From: Hirsutella rhossiliensis
Lineage: Eukaryota; Ascomycota; Sordariomycetes; Hypocreales; Ophiocordycipitaceae
Length of the DNA stretch: 64,000 nucleotides
NCBI RefSeq assembly: GCF_020360975.1
Contig: NW_025408682.1
Location: forward strand, 620,001-684,000
Direction of reading: 5' to 3'
Part shown: piece after piece, positions 20,363 to 32,859 of the stretch
How positions within the stretch are numbered: the first letter of the stretch is position 1
Layout of the letters: every line of letters starts with the position of its first letter
The notes under the pieces: generated by a model
Told to the model about the DNA's origin: nothing
What the model saw: the letters and a program-made list of their open reading frames with translations, nothing else
The model's database searches: none
Translations under genes and position numbers: made by a program

Positions 20363-22234
20363 TCATAGCTTTCTGAGCCTCACATAGCAGCTCTTGGGAA
20401 GATTGACGAGGCTCTCGGTAATGTCCCACCCATCCAGCGCTTTGTCGATGGGTTCAAAGGCGAAGTTCCACAGCAGCAGCGTCACCGTCGTCCTCAGCTG
20501 CAGATACGCCTGCTTCTTCCCAAAGCAATTTCTCGGACCGCAGCTGAATACAAGGCTCGGCCCGGCCAGCGCGTCAAACACCTCCACCGTCTCTCCGGCC
20601 GCGTTGCGCTCACGCTTCAGCCACCGCTCCGGCCTGTACTCGGCAATGTCATCGCCCCAGGCGGGGACGCGCTCTTTGGCGTTGCGGCAGGCCTCGGAGC
20701 GGAGGGACTCGGGGATCGCCAGAGCGGGCTCTGTAAAGGACGGTCCGGTCAAGGGGATGATGATGTCGGTCCCCTCTGGAATCGGATAGCCCAGGATATG
20801 CGTGTCGCACTTTGCTTGCCGAACGATCAAGGTGGCCACCGAGGCGCAGCGGAGCGCCTCTTCCAGTACCGCATCCAAGTAGGGGATCGAAACCGAGACA
20901 ATCTCCGCCATGGTCGGGCAGCGACCTTCTGCAACGGCTTCAGGGTGACCGTCAAAGAGGGCGCGCCGAAGACGATCTTGAACGTGTTGGTGGCGAGTAT
21001 TTTGCTTTACCCACCACGCCAGGGCAGTGGCAGATGTCTCGTGGCCCCCGAGAAGATAGCCGAGAACCTAAGTTGCGGTATTAGCAAGGCGCACGAGTCA
21101 AAGATAGTCCCCCGCAGCGGGCACGATCCTACCTCGTCTCGAATGGCGGGAGACCAAAAGTCGGGGACCCTGCCCATCTTGGCTGCCGCGCGCTGCTCCC
21201 GCCGGAGGAGCTCGTCCAAGGCGCTGTCCGGCACGCTCTCATCCCCCACGGACGCGAGCCTGTGCAGGCTCTTTGCCGTCTGTCGGCGGAGGAGAGCTCG
21301 TCGGTGCCAGTGGGCCCGGGCGTGCCTGGGCTTGAGCAAAGCCAGCCACTGAGCGAGAGTCGGAAAGGGGCTGCCCTGCGCAATGGCCATCATGTCGGCC
21401 ATGTCGAGCAGGGCCTCAATGTCCGGTTCTTGGGTGGCACGGGGGAATTCGACGGGCTCGTTTGTCTCGAAAGCGGCTTCGGGGTGGAAGCTTTGAACCC
21501 GCAGCACCTCTTTGCTGAGGGCGGCCTTGGACTTTTCCATGCCAAACGCAGCGCTCGAAATCATATCCAGAGTCGCCAGGGAAAGGTCCCGGGCGGCAGG
21601 AAAGGGTCGCAAGTGTGCCTTGGACTGCTTCAAGCTCCAGAGGTCGACCAGGAGAGCGACTCTGTCATATATGCGCGGGGCTGCGACCTTGAACCGACGA
21701 TGAGCACATGTTGCACGCGCCTGAGATCTGGAATCCTACCTCTCTGAGAAACCACGGCGTCATCAGGTCTCGCAGCAGCTCCCGATGTCGCCTCAGCCGC
21801 GGGTCGCTCGACTGCATGGTGAAGTGGAAGTTGGGAGCGGTCAAGCCGACGCACTCCCTGTTTCGCGTCCCTCGGTCAAACTCCTTGACGCGCCGGGAGC
21901 AAATGTCGACGGCGGTACGGTAGTCGGAGACAATGACGGTCGGTCTCCGGAAGGGAAAGAGAAAGGCCTGGGAAATGGGTGCCCCGTGGACGCTTGGCTG
22001 GCTCCATATCCACTGCCGCCTATAGGTCGACTGGCGGATCTCGCCGACGTCCCCAAACAAACGCCTGGACGAGCGCTTGTTGTAGGGAATCCCGGGCAGT
22101 GGTTTCGGAAGGGCGCAGAGGTAGACGAGGGCCAGGAGGGCGGCGACGATGGTCAAGAGCCCGATGAGCAGCAAGTCGCGCCATTGAGCCTCGAGCAGAA
22201 CAGCCATATCGAAGCGGCCGTCTTTCGAATCCAT
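20363..22234 (-). CDS. Cytochrome P450 monooxygenase
   Basis: The exons (minus) are 21740-22234, 21133-21687 and 20363-21067; introns of 52 and 65 nt are both phase 0. The protein is 584 residues. It has an N-terminal membrane anchor at about 16-38 (LLLIGLLTIVAALLALVYL), a proline hinge (KPLPGIPYNKRS), the C-helix region ending TPWFLREV, the I-helix GYLLGGHETSATALAW with the A/G-G-x-E-T oxygen-activation motif, an E-x-x-R-type pair near LDAVLEEALR, the PERW loop and the haem-binding loop FSCGPRNCFG. It is a microsomal class II P450 using NADPH-P450 reductase. The substrate is not predictable; the flanks are housekeeping genes, not a biosynthetic cluster. ATG 22207 is a possible second start. 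Confidence 0.93.
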
Positions 22235-25200
22235 GCTCGGGTGACACGACAACAGGAGATAGGCGGCCACACGTGAGAGGGAGAGGCGAGGGCTAAACGT
22301 GTGCTCGTCATGACAACACAGGCCGCAGCCGCCTTGCTGCATAGGCAAGGCACCGCCATCGTTTGCGACCTGGGCGAGGACAACGTCGGGGGATTGGAAA
22401 GAAGGTCGAGTCGGGAAGCCGAGCTCGGCGCAGCGGGTTCCAGGGGCCGTCTCGAGAGGGGTTTGTTGTTGGTTGTGCGAGGGCCGGATCTTGTCTTGGT
22501 AGTGGTGGTGGCATTGCAGGCACCCGCCCACACTCGGACCCGCGTCCGGCCAGTGCGACAGGAGGTAATGGCCGGCAGATGCGGCCAATATGGTCGCCAT
22601 GGTCGTCGTGAACTTCTGTTGTCGACTTTTATTGTCGTCGAGCCGGGTCAACGTCCGCCCAGGAGATACGAGGGCCTACAAGACCAAGGGTAGGCCCGAG
22701 ACAAGGAGTAGGCCTGGAAAGGACGGGTCCGGGGACCGTCAACCACCAGCGGTCCGCTGAGGGCATCGACGATGGCGAGGAGATGGAGGGCGAGTGAGGA
22801 GAAGCGAGCTGCGATCCGGTTGGCGACGGAAAGGAGGGATGGCCTCATGTCGTCCTGGATGAATCTCTCGTATCCTAGCGGGATAGGACGAAGGCGAAGA
22901 GGAGGAGGGGGGGACATGCATCGTCACCTATGCCTGATCAGCAACGGCGGGCCAAATGGTCGAGCTTGTGGTGCATTTTATACAGGGCCTTTGCCGGCAT
23001 GCGTCCCGGTGAGCACGAGGGACCAATCTACGTACAGCAAGAAGGCCATGTACAGGGCACTGGGCCGTACATGTTGAAAAAGAAAAGAAAGAATTGAACA
23101 AGGAAAGGCCAAAGACGCGTGAGTACCTACCGCCGTCCTGTCTTGCCGGTCCCATCTGCGCCGGCCACCCCTGCACAAACGCACGGAGAGACATGGAGAG
23201 AATGCGTCTGGATCGAAAGGGCCATAAAGGAGCCCGGGCGGCAGACGGACGGCGGCCCTCTACGCTGGGACGCGGGACGGGCTTGAGAGATGGGGGAGGC
23301 AGCTTAAGGCCGATTGGCGGGAGGCGGCCAACCACACAATGGGTATTCAGGCGGGCTTGTGCACACAGTCTTTTCCCGAGCGAGGAGCGCACGTTACGTT
23401 GGCCGTCGTTCTTCCTTTGCTTCTTTTCTTCTGTTTGGCCCGTTATGTCTCCGCCGCGGATCCCCCCTATCGCACTCAGGGGCACTTACATACACAGACA
23501 TGGACCTCGGACGGAGAGGCGCTGCTTTGACGACGAAATGCGCGGCCTGATGAAATCAACAAGCCCATGCGTCCACGTACAACATCGTCGGCGGCCGATT
23601 TGAGCCCGTCATCGCCGCTTGCCAAGCATCGCCTCTCTCGAGCTGCACGCCCCCGCGGTGAGGGACGCAGGCAGGGCCATGTCCCGCAGAGAAAGGAGAG
23701 ACAGAGGGAGGTGGACGGAGCATTTATCACCTACCATGCGCAACGAAAAAAGGTCGGCGAGCAGGCCCATGCAACGCCTTGGTTTGCATGCATGTCGTTA
23801 CATACAGCATGCAGCGTACGCGCTTGTGACGACTACGTTTATGTGACGAGGTTGGCTTTGACCCGGCTCTCAAATGTACGGCTGTCGATTCGTGGTCGTG
23901 TGTGTTTCTCGACCCGTCGAGGCTGATGATGATGTCTTGCCGTGTGTTTGGTGTTATTGTTGGGTCCAACAGCTGAAGGACCCTTGCCATCCCTTCTCTT
24001 CTCTCCTTTCTTTTCCCGCCCTCTTCTTCCTTAGCCTTAGGCCCCGGGCGAAGATAAGCAGTCGACCGCTCTCGCGAGACAAGGGTCCTCCCGTCGGTCC
24101 CGCACGGCTCGGCCGCTCAGCAGCCTCCCGCCACATTCAAGCCGCAGTCGTTCAAAGCCCGTCGCGTCCCGCCTGAAGAAGACGGCGGTCAGCCTGACAT
24201 GCTCGCGCCGTGCTTCTCGTATTTCCCAATGTCGAGCTACGACGAGGACCCCAGCAAACTCGTGACAGGGCGTCAGCCTGGAACATCAAAAGGCCGTGTG
24301 ACGGCGCGCGCCAGAGAAGCATGGGGATGTGCCAATGGGCCACGATCGCACAGCCATTGACGCCGACGCTGGCAGAGCCGTGATACGCATCGTGTCACCA
24401 TGCGGCAGATGCTCGTCATACCGTCCGTCGTCTCTGTGGGAGACGACCAGCAAGATCGATGCTCATGCCGGCTCGGATCGCGCACAGCTGTCGATCGCGC
24501 AGGATTGACGACTTTCCCCCGGCCATGCATGCTTGCCTCGTACACACGCGCGCGCACACGTTACTGGGTGTACATGTTGAGAGACGTCTGGTCCCGACGA
24601 CAGGCCCATTTGGTCGCAACTCGCCCTCAGCAGAGGGTGACACACGGAGCTATATCGATCGAGGGAATATCCCGCGCTGGCCAGCTTTAACCCGGCTCCC
24701 GGAATACGATGCGTTAGTTTCGGCATTGGCTCTTTAGCGTGCCCAGTGCTCGGCATTTGCACAAGACGTTGAGCCTGGATGATGCCCAGCTTCCTTTGCC
24801 AAGAATTGCCCTCTCTTCATAAGTTCATATGCCTCTCTGCTCCAGCCTATTCTCCTGTCCGTCTTGCTACGTGATTACCAAGCAAAACGCGTAATCATCA
24901 TGGAAGCAACCTTGTGATGAAAGGAGTAACACCGCAGAGCCCATTCGCCCCCCCCCCGTGAGAGCCCCCCTTCTCCGAACGTTGCGCCACCTGGCTCGCC
25001 ATCTCACCCGGGCATGGCCTGTTCAGCATAAGATTGGGAGACCCCGGTCAAGTGTGCGACTCGGTAAGCCCTTTGGTATTGCAATGAGAGGGCGCCCGAG
25101 ACAGGCTGGGCCGATAAATGAATGGATGTGCCAATTGGGGGATGCCGAGAATATGACGCTCTCCAGGATTCCCCTCCTTTTCCACCTGACCACGCTGTAA

Positions 25201-26192
25201 TTATGGACAATGACTTGGGTCTGCAAGTCATGTGGTGATGAGGTTGTCAGGTGGGATTCGGCCGGTATAGAGCGAGAGAAGCCCCGTCCATGCACGAAAT
25301 GAGCTTGTAACGGCGTGGGAGGAAGGCCGTGTAATGACGCGTGTTCGCGACACAAAGCAGAGCATCTTTCTAGTACTGTACTTGATGACGAGTGCAACAC
25401 ATAGTATGGCCTCGCTGGATCCCGCCGAGGCTGGCGGCAACTTTGAGGCGCCCTGGGCTTCTCCTAGACCTCCTGTTCCTCCGCCCCGAGGACACAACGG
25501 ACATGTATGCGCACTGTATCGTTCGTTCATGTATGGTCAGAAATCGTAGCGTATAAGAAGCGGGCTCGATCCAACTCTCCTAAAGTTGAGCGGACAACCG
25601 CGTATACAGCGGCCGGGTCATTCTCCTCAGTCCGGGTTGCTGACCAACGACTGGGGCTTACGGGCATCAAATCATCGGCGTCTTTTCCAGGTAGGCATGG
25701 AATAAATCAGCCGATGACCTAGGCCCGTCGCCATCTGGATCCTTTGGATGTCAGTTGCGGCGGTGCTGGCGATGTCGGGATTTTGAGAGCACGCCTGATC
25801 TCGAGTGTGGCGCTCATTATCTGCCGTTGCTCAAGCCGTCGATGACAGGGCTGAGTCTCGACGGGTATATCATTGTAGACGGGGTTTTGTTCAAGGAAGC
25901 CTTGATAGGTAGGCATCTAGCTGTAACGTGTTTTCACTTTGGGCCCTCAGGATCCTGTAGGTTGTGTTGATCCATGCCCGAGCGCCTCGACAGGAGCACC
26001 TGTCGACCCAGGGCAACCGTCCCCCCATAACAGGCCATCACATGCTAGGGAAATCGCCCGCGACTTTGAGAATGTCCAATATTTGAACTGCCAGGAAGTA
26101 CATGTAGTAACCATTGCACCAGCAAAAAGTGAAACACTCCCAAAGATTGCGTCGGTACAGCAAGTCTGCTGCTGCCCGTCTGCAATCCGATT
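22235..26192. other. About 4 kb without a supported gene
   Basis: Many short overlapping frames on both strands are present (for example 22928-23485 minus, 23094-23603 plus and 24400-24690 plus), but none has a domain, membrane pattern or splice continuation that I recognise. The part next to 22234 is the P450 promoter. Non-coding RNAs or small fast-evolving genes could be hidden here. Confidence 0.5.
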
Positions 26193-28161
26193 CTAGCTTA
26201 CGTAGACAAAATCCTCATTCTCTCGGTCGGTTCTGTCCAAAAACGTCTTGTCACCCCTGCCGTCGGTATGGTCTACGACGTGCCCATTGGGCCCAGCCAG
26301 AACAGCCTGTGCCTCTCGCTCACGCCTCTCTATTCGCTCCGCGTTGGCAGCCGTCTCCAGACTCAAGTCGACAGTTTGGGTGGGTTTGCCCACGGAGAGT
26401 CTGCGTGCGCTCTGCCTGCGGTTCAGAGTCGTGATGTAGCACATGGTCACGATTGCCAACAAGCTGATGGCGGCAAAGAAGCGGATGTTCAAGCGGATGC
26501 CCAGGGTGAATTCCGGTGCATCGTCTGGCCGAAACAGGAGAGGGCCGACGACGTTGCCCGCAGAAGCCCCAATGAAGACGATGGCCGAGGTGGTCTTGCG
26601 CTTCGTATCGCCAGCGGTGTTCTGAGATGACCAGGCGTAGATGAGAGGCGCTACGGACGGTTAGTGTGACGGCAAAACAAGTCGAAGCGAAGTCTAAACT
26701 CACTGATGCCGGTAAAGGTGGAGAGGAAAAAGTAGCCGGTCAATAGCACAGCTCGGTGAGCCTCATCGTGAGGGAAGTGAAAAAGAATTGCCAAGCCAAT
26801 GAGTGGTGGAGCGCAGAGCGCTATGATGACGGGGCCCTTGAACTTCCACCTCATGGACAGGTACGCGCTGGAGGAGACGGAAATGACGTGCAAGATGCCG
26901 ACGGGGACATTGAAGAGCATCGTGTGAAACGGATCGGAAACAAACGACTTGATGATGAGGGGACCAAACGTTGAGAGCCCGTTGGACGGGACCGAGATGC
27001 AGAACATCATGGCGAACCACAGCCACGTTTTGACATCTCTCAGGGCATCGTAAAAGTGGTCAGACCTCCATTCGCGAGACATGACGCCCATTTGATTGTG
27101 ACGAAGGCGCCAGATTGCAAGCACCTTGTCGTTGTCGGAGAGAAACTTTGCTTCGATTGGCGAGTCTGGCATCCAATAGAGCATGAGGAAACCGACGCCG
27201 ACGGTGATGACGCCGAAAAAGAGGAAGATGATCTACCATGACGTCTGGTGTCAGTCAACTCCCAACCATGGACACGTGGATTCGTCGAGACGAGCAGTTC
27301 GTTGGTGATGCAATCAACAGCGGGCAACGACTGCTTACCTGATAAGGCTTCATATCCGAATCGATCTTGGCAAGGCCATATGTGATGAGACTACCAAACT
27401 TCTCAGAGTCAGCACCGATGCAGGCGTAAGGCTACCGCGAGGGTTTTTTGGGAGAAGCGCACCACCCAGGTGAGGCCATTCATGCAATACCACGAGCCAA
27501 CCCTCATGGTCTGCTCTCTGCGTCTCCACCACATCTGGGTGACGGCAATGAAGCTGGGCCCAACGCTGGCCTCAAAGGCACCGAGGAAGAAACGAGCGAC
27601 CATGAGGCCGGTAAAGTTGTGGGCCCACGTCATGAAGGTGAGGGAAACGCCCCAAGCGAGGACCATGGCGCTGGTAAACTTGCCGATGGGAAGCTTGACG
27701 AGAGCGAAGGATATCGGAAGCTGCATGGCGAGCTGGGCCAGGAAGACGATGCTGCCGAGCCACGAGAATTGGTTGCCAACCAAGTGGGTGTCTTCGATGA
27801 GGCCGAAGATGGACGCATAGGAGAGCGTTGCCTTGTCCAGGGCCTGGAGGAAGTAGACGGCGAGCATCAGGGGCAGCAGGGCGAGGTCGATCTGACGCAA
27901 GATGCGGGCGTCGTCGTCCGCAGAGACGTGGATGCGCTCGTCGGGCGAGCGGCCGAGTCTGATGAGCAGCAGAGCAGCGGCGTCGCGGTGCCTCGCGGGC
28001 ATGTCGGGGCCGTCTTCAGGCGAGGCCATTGTAGACGCTGTTCCGTGCGGATGGTCGTCGTCGTCGTCGTCCTCGGTTTGGTGCAGTGGTTGATATGTCG
28101 CGGGCGAGGGCGACGACGACGCGCCCGGCCACCGAGGCAAGAGGGTTTTGACGGCCTGCAT
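26193..28161 (-). CDS. MFS transporter, anion:cation symporter family (allantoate permease-like)
   Basis: There are four exons (minus): 27463-28161, 27339-27398, 26704-27232 and 26193-26650, with introns of 64, 106 and 53 nt; the 60-nt second exon is exactly 20 codons. The result is 581 residues. The N-terminal cytosolic 90 residues include an acidic run. Membrane spans start at LLPLMLAVYFLQALDKATL, then the family block SWLGSIVFLAQLAMQLP, LMVARFFLGAFEASVGPS (span 4) and the loop WWRRREQTMRVGSWYCMNG. The second half has FFGVITVGVGFLMLYWMPDSP and YITTLNRRQSARR near the end. This is the Dal5/Tna1/Vht1 type of fungal carrier, moving organic anions such as allantoate, nicotinate or vitamins with protons across the plasma membrane. 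The substrate is not predictable. Confidence 0.92.
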
Positions 28162-31100
28162 GACGAAGAGTCACGGCGTCACGACACCGGGCAAAGACGC
28201 AAAACAAGGTCCAGCCTCGCAGCCATCGACGACGCAGGGCTGCGTTTGGAGGCGTCGCGAGGGTTGACGGGGAGAGGAGAGGGGGGGCGCGTGCAAAGTT
28301 TGGTGCAGCCGCCAGCATCCGAGTTAGTCTGAGTACGGGGCCTTGTAGCGGTCGACAAGCGCCGCGAACGGTCCCTAAATGCCCCCGCGAAGACCGCGGC
28401 ACCATTGTGGGCAAGCTCGGAGCACGGACATCTGCCGGGGCCCGCATCGGCCCGATGGATGCCCGTCCCGCCTCGGCTGCCAAGACGTCGTGCCGAAGCT
28501 CAATGGCCGTGCTCCATGTACAGCTGCCATATTAATATAAGGGGGGCGGTTTCAGAAAGGCCTTGCGATCTACTTTGAAATGCTCTTTCAGTCTCTCCCT
28601 CATCAGCAAGAGGCATAAATGATGAAGGAAAGACGCTCTCATCATCACAACCCCAAGCCGGCACCGCCCATGCTATTTAGAGCCCTGCCTCGCGTCGGGC
28701 ATCTTTCAATGGGGTATCGAACGCCATCGGATTAGGAGACTCTGGAATGTGCGAGCTTACGTGCGTTGAGTTGAGCGGTCGTCGTGCGGCAATATAATTT
28801 GGTGCACCAAATTACAGGGCCGTTAAAAAGCCGACGACTTTGTCCCAGACATCAGGTGCCTCTCACAGACGATGGTCCAGAGCGCGCGGCTCGGCGTAAA
28901 GGGCTACGACTTTGGTACGTGCCCACATTGAGGAGCAGACATTGCGTTTTAATGGCCTTAGAAACGCGCCCAGCCGTAATACAATGTGAATGCGGGCGCG
29001 AAGGCTATGCGAGCCGATTGAGAAATCAAGGTGACGGTGGCATATCGACTCGAGTCTCGAGTAGCACGAGATGGACCTTATAGAACTACGCAACGCGGGA
29101 TAACCACTTCACGGGATGCCATGAGCAGTTTCCGACATAAGCCAGGGCCCAGCAAATCTTTCTGGTACAGCCGTATAAACATATATGCATGGCGCACGCT
29201 CAGATTTATAGAAACAATAGAGTGCGTTGTAGGCCCTCAAAGAGCATACAGTAGCTACCAAACGACTCGGTCACCGAAACGACCGCCGGAGAGACATTCT
29301 AAAAGGAGTGTGCTCTCCATAAGAAGCAATAGTCCCAACCGGAGCGGCGACTACCTAGTCAGGTAGGTGCCGTCCCAACGATTTTAGGGTTTGCTCGCTA
29401 AGGGGCAAACCTTTTGGCAGACTCCACCATATACGGAGTAGATTTCACCGAAAACTGGCACTCTGGATTCACGATGGGGATGATCTCTGCATCGTCGTGC
29501 AGACTGGAAATCTCCTAAGGGACGGTTGGGGTCCAGGGGAGCCCCACAGCTGTGGGCTTTCGAGTTGGCGTGGTAGGAGTATATATCGTCTCTAAACTTC
29601 TGCACCGATAGGTTCACGTTTATACCACAGTGGAGAGGAATTGTAGGTTATTGTTATTATTCTCATCGATTTAAAGCTGTCGCGACTTCGGGATAATCAT
29701 ATTCTCCGTCAAACATGTCTTCTCTTCTCGGCAGCATCAAGTTGCACTCGGGTTTGTTACCCTAATTCGTGAGAAACCAATAAGAGCGGATCGGCCCTTG
29801 ATCGACAAGGAAAGCACGCCTTCCTGCACGCCGTGGCATGAGTATAGTGTGGCTATTCCACGTGACAAACTCCCTCCGGATCACTCGAGTACTTTAGAAC
29901 AGCTCTCACGTCGGGTGAGAGTTTAAGTACTGTAAGAACAAAATGGCCAAAACGGCTAAAAGACGATGAATAGAGCCCCTATTACGAGCGCGGATGAAGA
30001 AAGAATCATCTAGGCCGGACTTGCTACGTTGAAGCTGCACCAGAACTTGAGCCATCAAAAAGAGAAACACCACGAAGGCTAACAAATCTACGGACCAGTA
30101 CGAAGAAGACTTTAATAAGTAGCGATACATTGATAAGAAAGCCTAACTGATATCATGGTTAACTAGAGATTGAAACGCCCCTGCCAGTCCAACCAAGTGT
30201 TGCTGTCAACTGCATCGAGTTTTACGTCCCCTTACCATTGTGAAACGTCACTTTTGCAAGTCTAATTTTAAAACTATGGGAATATGACTCTATGGCCCTA
30301 CTATCTAACCTGCATATTGTTCACCTTTAGCCACCTTCTACAACGATCTAGCCGTGGCTCACAGTGATAGAAGCTAGGTATGTCGACAGACACTACGAGA
30401 CGACCTTCAAATCTAGGCTCTGGGCAGAGCCGACATCGGGCTACCAGAAGAATCAGCTTGCCTTTGCCACAGATGAAGAAGGAGACGTCTCTGGCGGCTT
30501 TCGGTCGATATACTACACACGCTCCTACTAGCAGAATCTTCGCTTGATCGAGATGTCATTCAACTGCAGCGACTTCCAGCACCAGCTGAAGAAGGCAGTG
30601 TTCAACGCTGATATAAGCTTCGAGCCGGCATATCGGGCGATGTTCCTTAACAAGGGGCAGAGGCACCTTGGGACGATCAATGAGATGGACGAGAAGAAAG
30701 TCATCAAACAAAATTGGTAACATCATCTTGGCCATCGGTAGCAACATCATGTCCCAGTCATATAAATCGCACATACTTTGCAGGCTCTTGGACCTTCGTG
30801 GTAATGGGCACCCTGTCACCCTCACGACATCATTGTTCGAGAAATTAATATGCTGTCAGAAAATACACGAAGTGGTCTAGTTCAGTGGAACTGCTGCTGC
30901 GTACCGGTACTGTCTTGGTGCCCACTACACCAGATTTGATGGGAATGGGTAGGGCCACCCGCTGCGTGGAGTGACTGATGCGCGAGCGCCAAAGGAGTAT
31001 CTGGATGAAGGTGCGGAACGGAACAGCGGTCTTGCTTCTAGGCTCTCTGCGGTAGACGACTGAATGTAACCAGATGGCCTCGGCGATCTGGATGGATGCG

Positions 31101-32859
31101 TCTGCTAAAAGGACTAAGCATGGGATCAAGGCGTCTGAGAAACATGAGCGGCAAACCTACCAACAAGGCTGTCGACAAAGTAGTCCTGCGATCCGAATTT
31201 CGCACCGGAACGAAAGGGGAGAGAGGGGCCTGCACCGGGAGGCGTCCGGGGGAACCGGCAGCCCCGCGCAGAGAATTCAACTGCAACTCTGAGGGGACAG
31301 GCTCGGCTTCGCGCTAGGGAGCGGGCGGCGGAAGGGCCGAGCCGTTTTCGAGGGGTACGCAGGATTGGCGTTGGCCGTGGCTGTCACTGTCGCACGAGTC
31401 CGGGTTGGATGTATTGGTGGAGGCGGAGGCGGAGGCGGAGGTGGAGGTGTCGTGGGCAAGTGCGAGGTGGCAACGGACGAGACGGAGGCGGGTGAGGTAG
31501 ACGCCAAGGAGCTTCTGGAAGAGCGATGCCGCATGGCACCTCATGCGTTTTAATGAGACAGGGGCTATGAGTAAGAACCTGACTTAAGATGATCGTCAAT
31601 GGCAGGTTGCTTCTGCTTACTCAATGGCCTTTCCTAACTGCAAGTTGGAATCCCCATGTTCCACCTTAAGCCTCCAAGTGGAAGTGCTGCGGCATGCTGA
31701 CGAATGATCCACGTTGGAGCATCTTCCTAAACGCTGCGATCAATATATGGGAGTAGGAATGTCGGCGAAGTCTTACTGAGATTATGTGTCAAGGTTAGTA
31801 TGTGAAGGCCCCCTTTACAGCAAACAGCCCACACTATCTGGCACGCAAAAGGTGGAGGATTATGATGTTGCCTGGCTACCAACTTAGCCCCTTTAAGTCC
31901 GGCACGACAGCATGATCTGCGCTGGAGTGACAATTGACCTTTTAGCTCTGCAGGCCGAAGCAGATAATACGTTCCTCTCTTTTACTGGAAAGCGAGGGTT
32001 TGCCCTCGCTGATGTGGTCTCTTTATCTATAAGGACTCTCTCAAGCAGGGGCTTGAGAGCATAAGGGAAGGTATAGGGGCTCAGAAATGTGAATTTAGTG
32101 ATCCATGTCTTGGTCTATCTATTGGGACAAGAGAGGGGCTGATATAGGTGCAGTGACCACAAATAGCGAGCCAGAAGAGGGCATTGGGATGATAGGGATA
32201 CTTGAGTCAGGCCTGCATCATGTCCTCAGGCTAGGGGAGTCATGTTGGTGCATGACTATTGGGTCCACTGGGCATGACTCTGGCCTCTTGTGCCCACTCT
32301 GCCTTCCAGCTATTTACAGCAGGTGGTGGGGCAATAAGCAGAGGAGCGTGCGATCTAATGAATGTGAGGCTATTCCGATGTTGAATTCGGCTACTTCGTC
32401 TGTTCAAGGAGGCTGGCCCATGATGGGGGCTCCTGACAGTATCTGCAAAAAGAAGATAAATAAGGCAAAAGATGGTCTGATTCGGTAGCCAGAGCCAGGC
32501 GCCTTTTGAGTGCGTGGCACCGGCTACCCCCTCTTGCCCAAGGAGTGTCACTTCACTTTTGCCTGCACAACCTAGTGGTTTCCTCACAGACTCTCTATCT
32601 AGTTCACATTGCCAACCTTCCCCCTTTAGGGGTGCGTGCCACAATCCCCCACTTTTGTGTGCCGGATATTAATTAGTAACATGAACTCGAAGGCTGCGTG
32701 CTGGTAGGAGGGCCCTATGTGAACTGTCACCTCGAATTCGACACCTGATAAATCTCCGCATCCCGTCCGTACACCTACAATTGCCAAAGAGAAAGCTCGC
32801 TTGCTTTGTCTTTCCAAGTTACTACTTCCTTCCACCCTCAAAAAAATATCCATCTTAAA
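28162..32859. other. About 4.7 kb, gene-poor, AT-richer, possible unrecognised relics
   Basis: No intact gene is supported. Stretches with some coding flavour exist (30556-30720 plus; 30880-31130 minus, with a hydrophobic AEAIWLHSVV block) but I cannot assign a family. Composition shifts from GC-rich on the left to more AT-rich after about 28.5 kb, which marks the move into accessory sequence. The last 300 bases are the leader of the ABC transporter gene. Confidence 0.45.
31417..31449. repeat. GGAGGC-type simple repeat
   Basis: About five tandem GGAGGC/GGAGGT units lie in a non-coding stretch. Confidence 0.8.

Noticed and set aside
27448..28332. 294-codon plus-strand frame
   Set aside because: It is antisense to the first exon of the MFS transporter; composition is a mirror of the membrane protein and no family is recognised.
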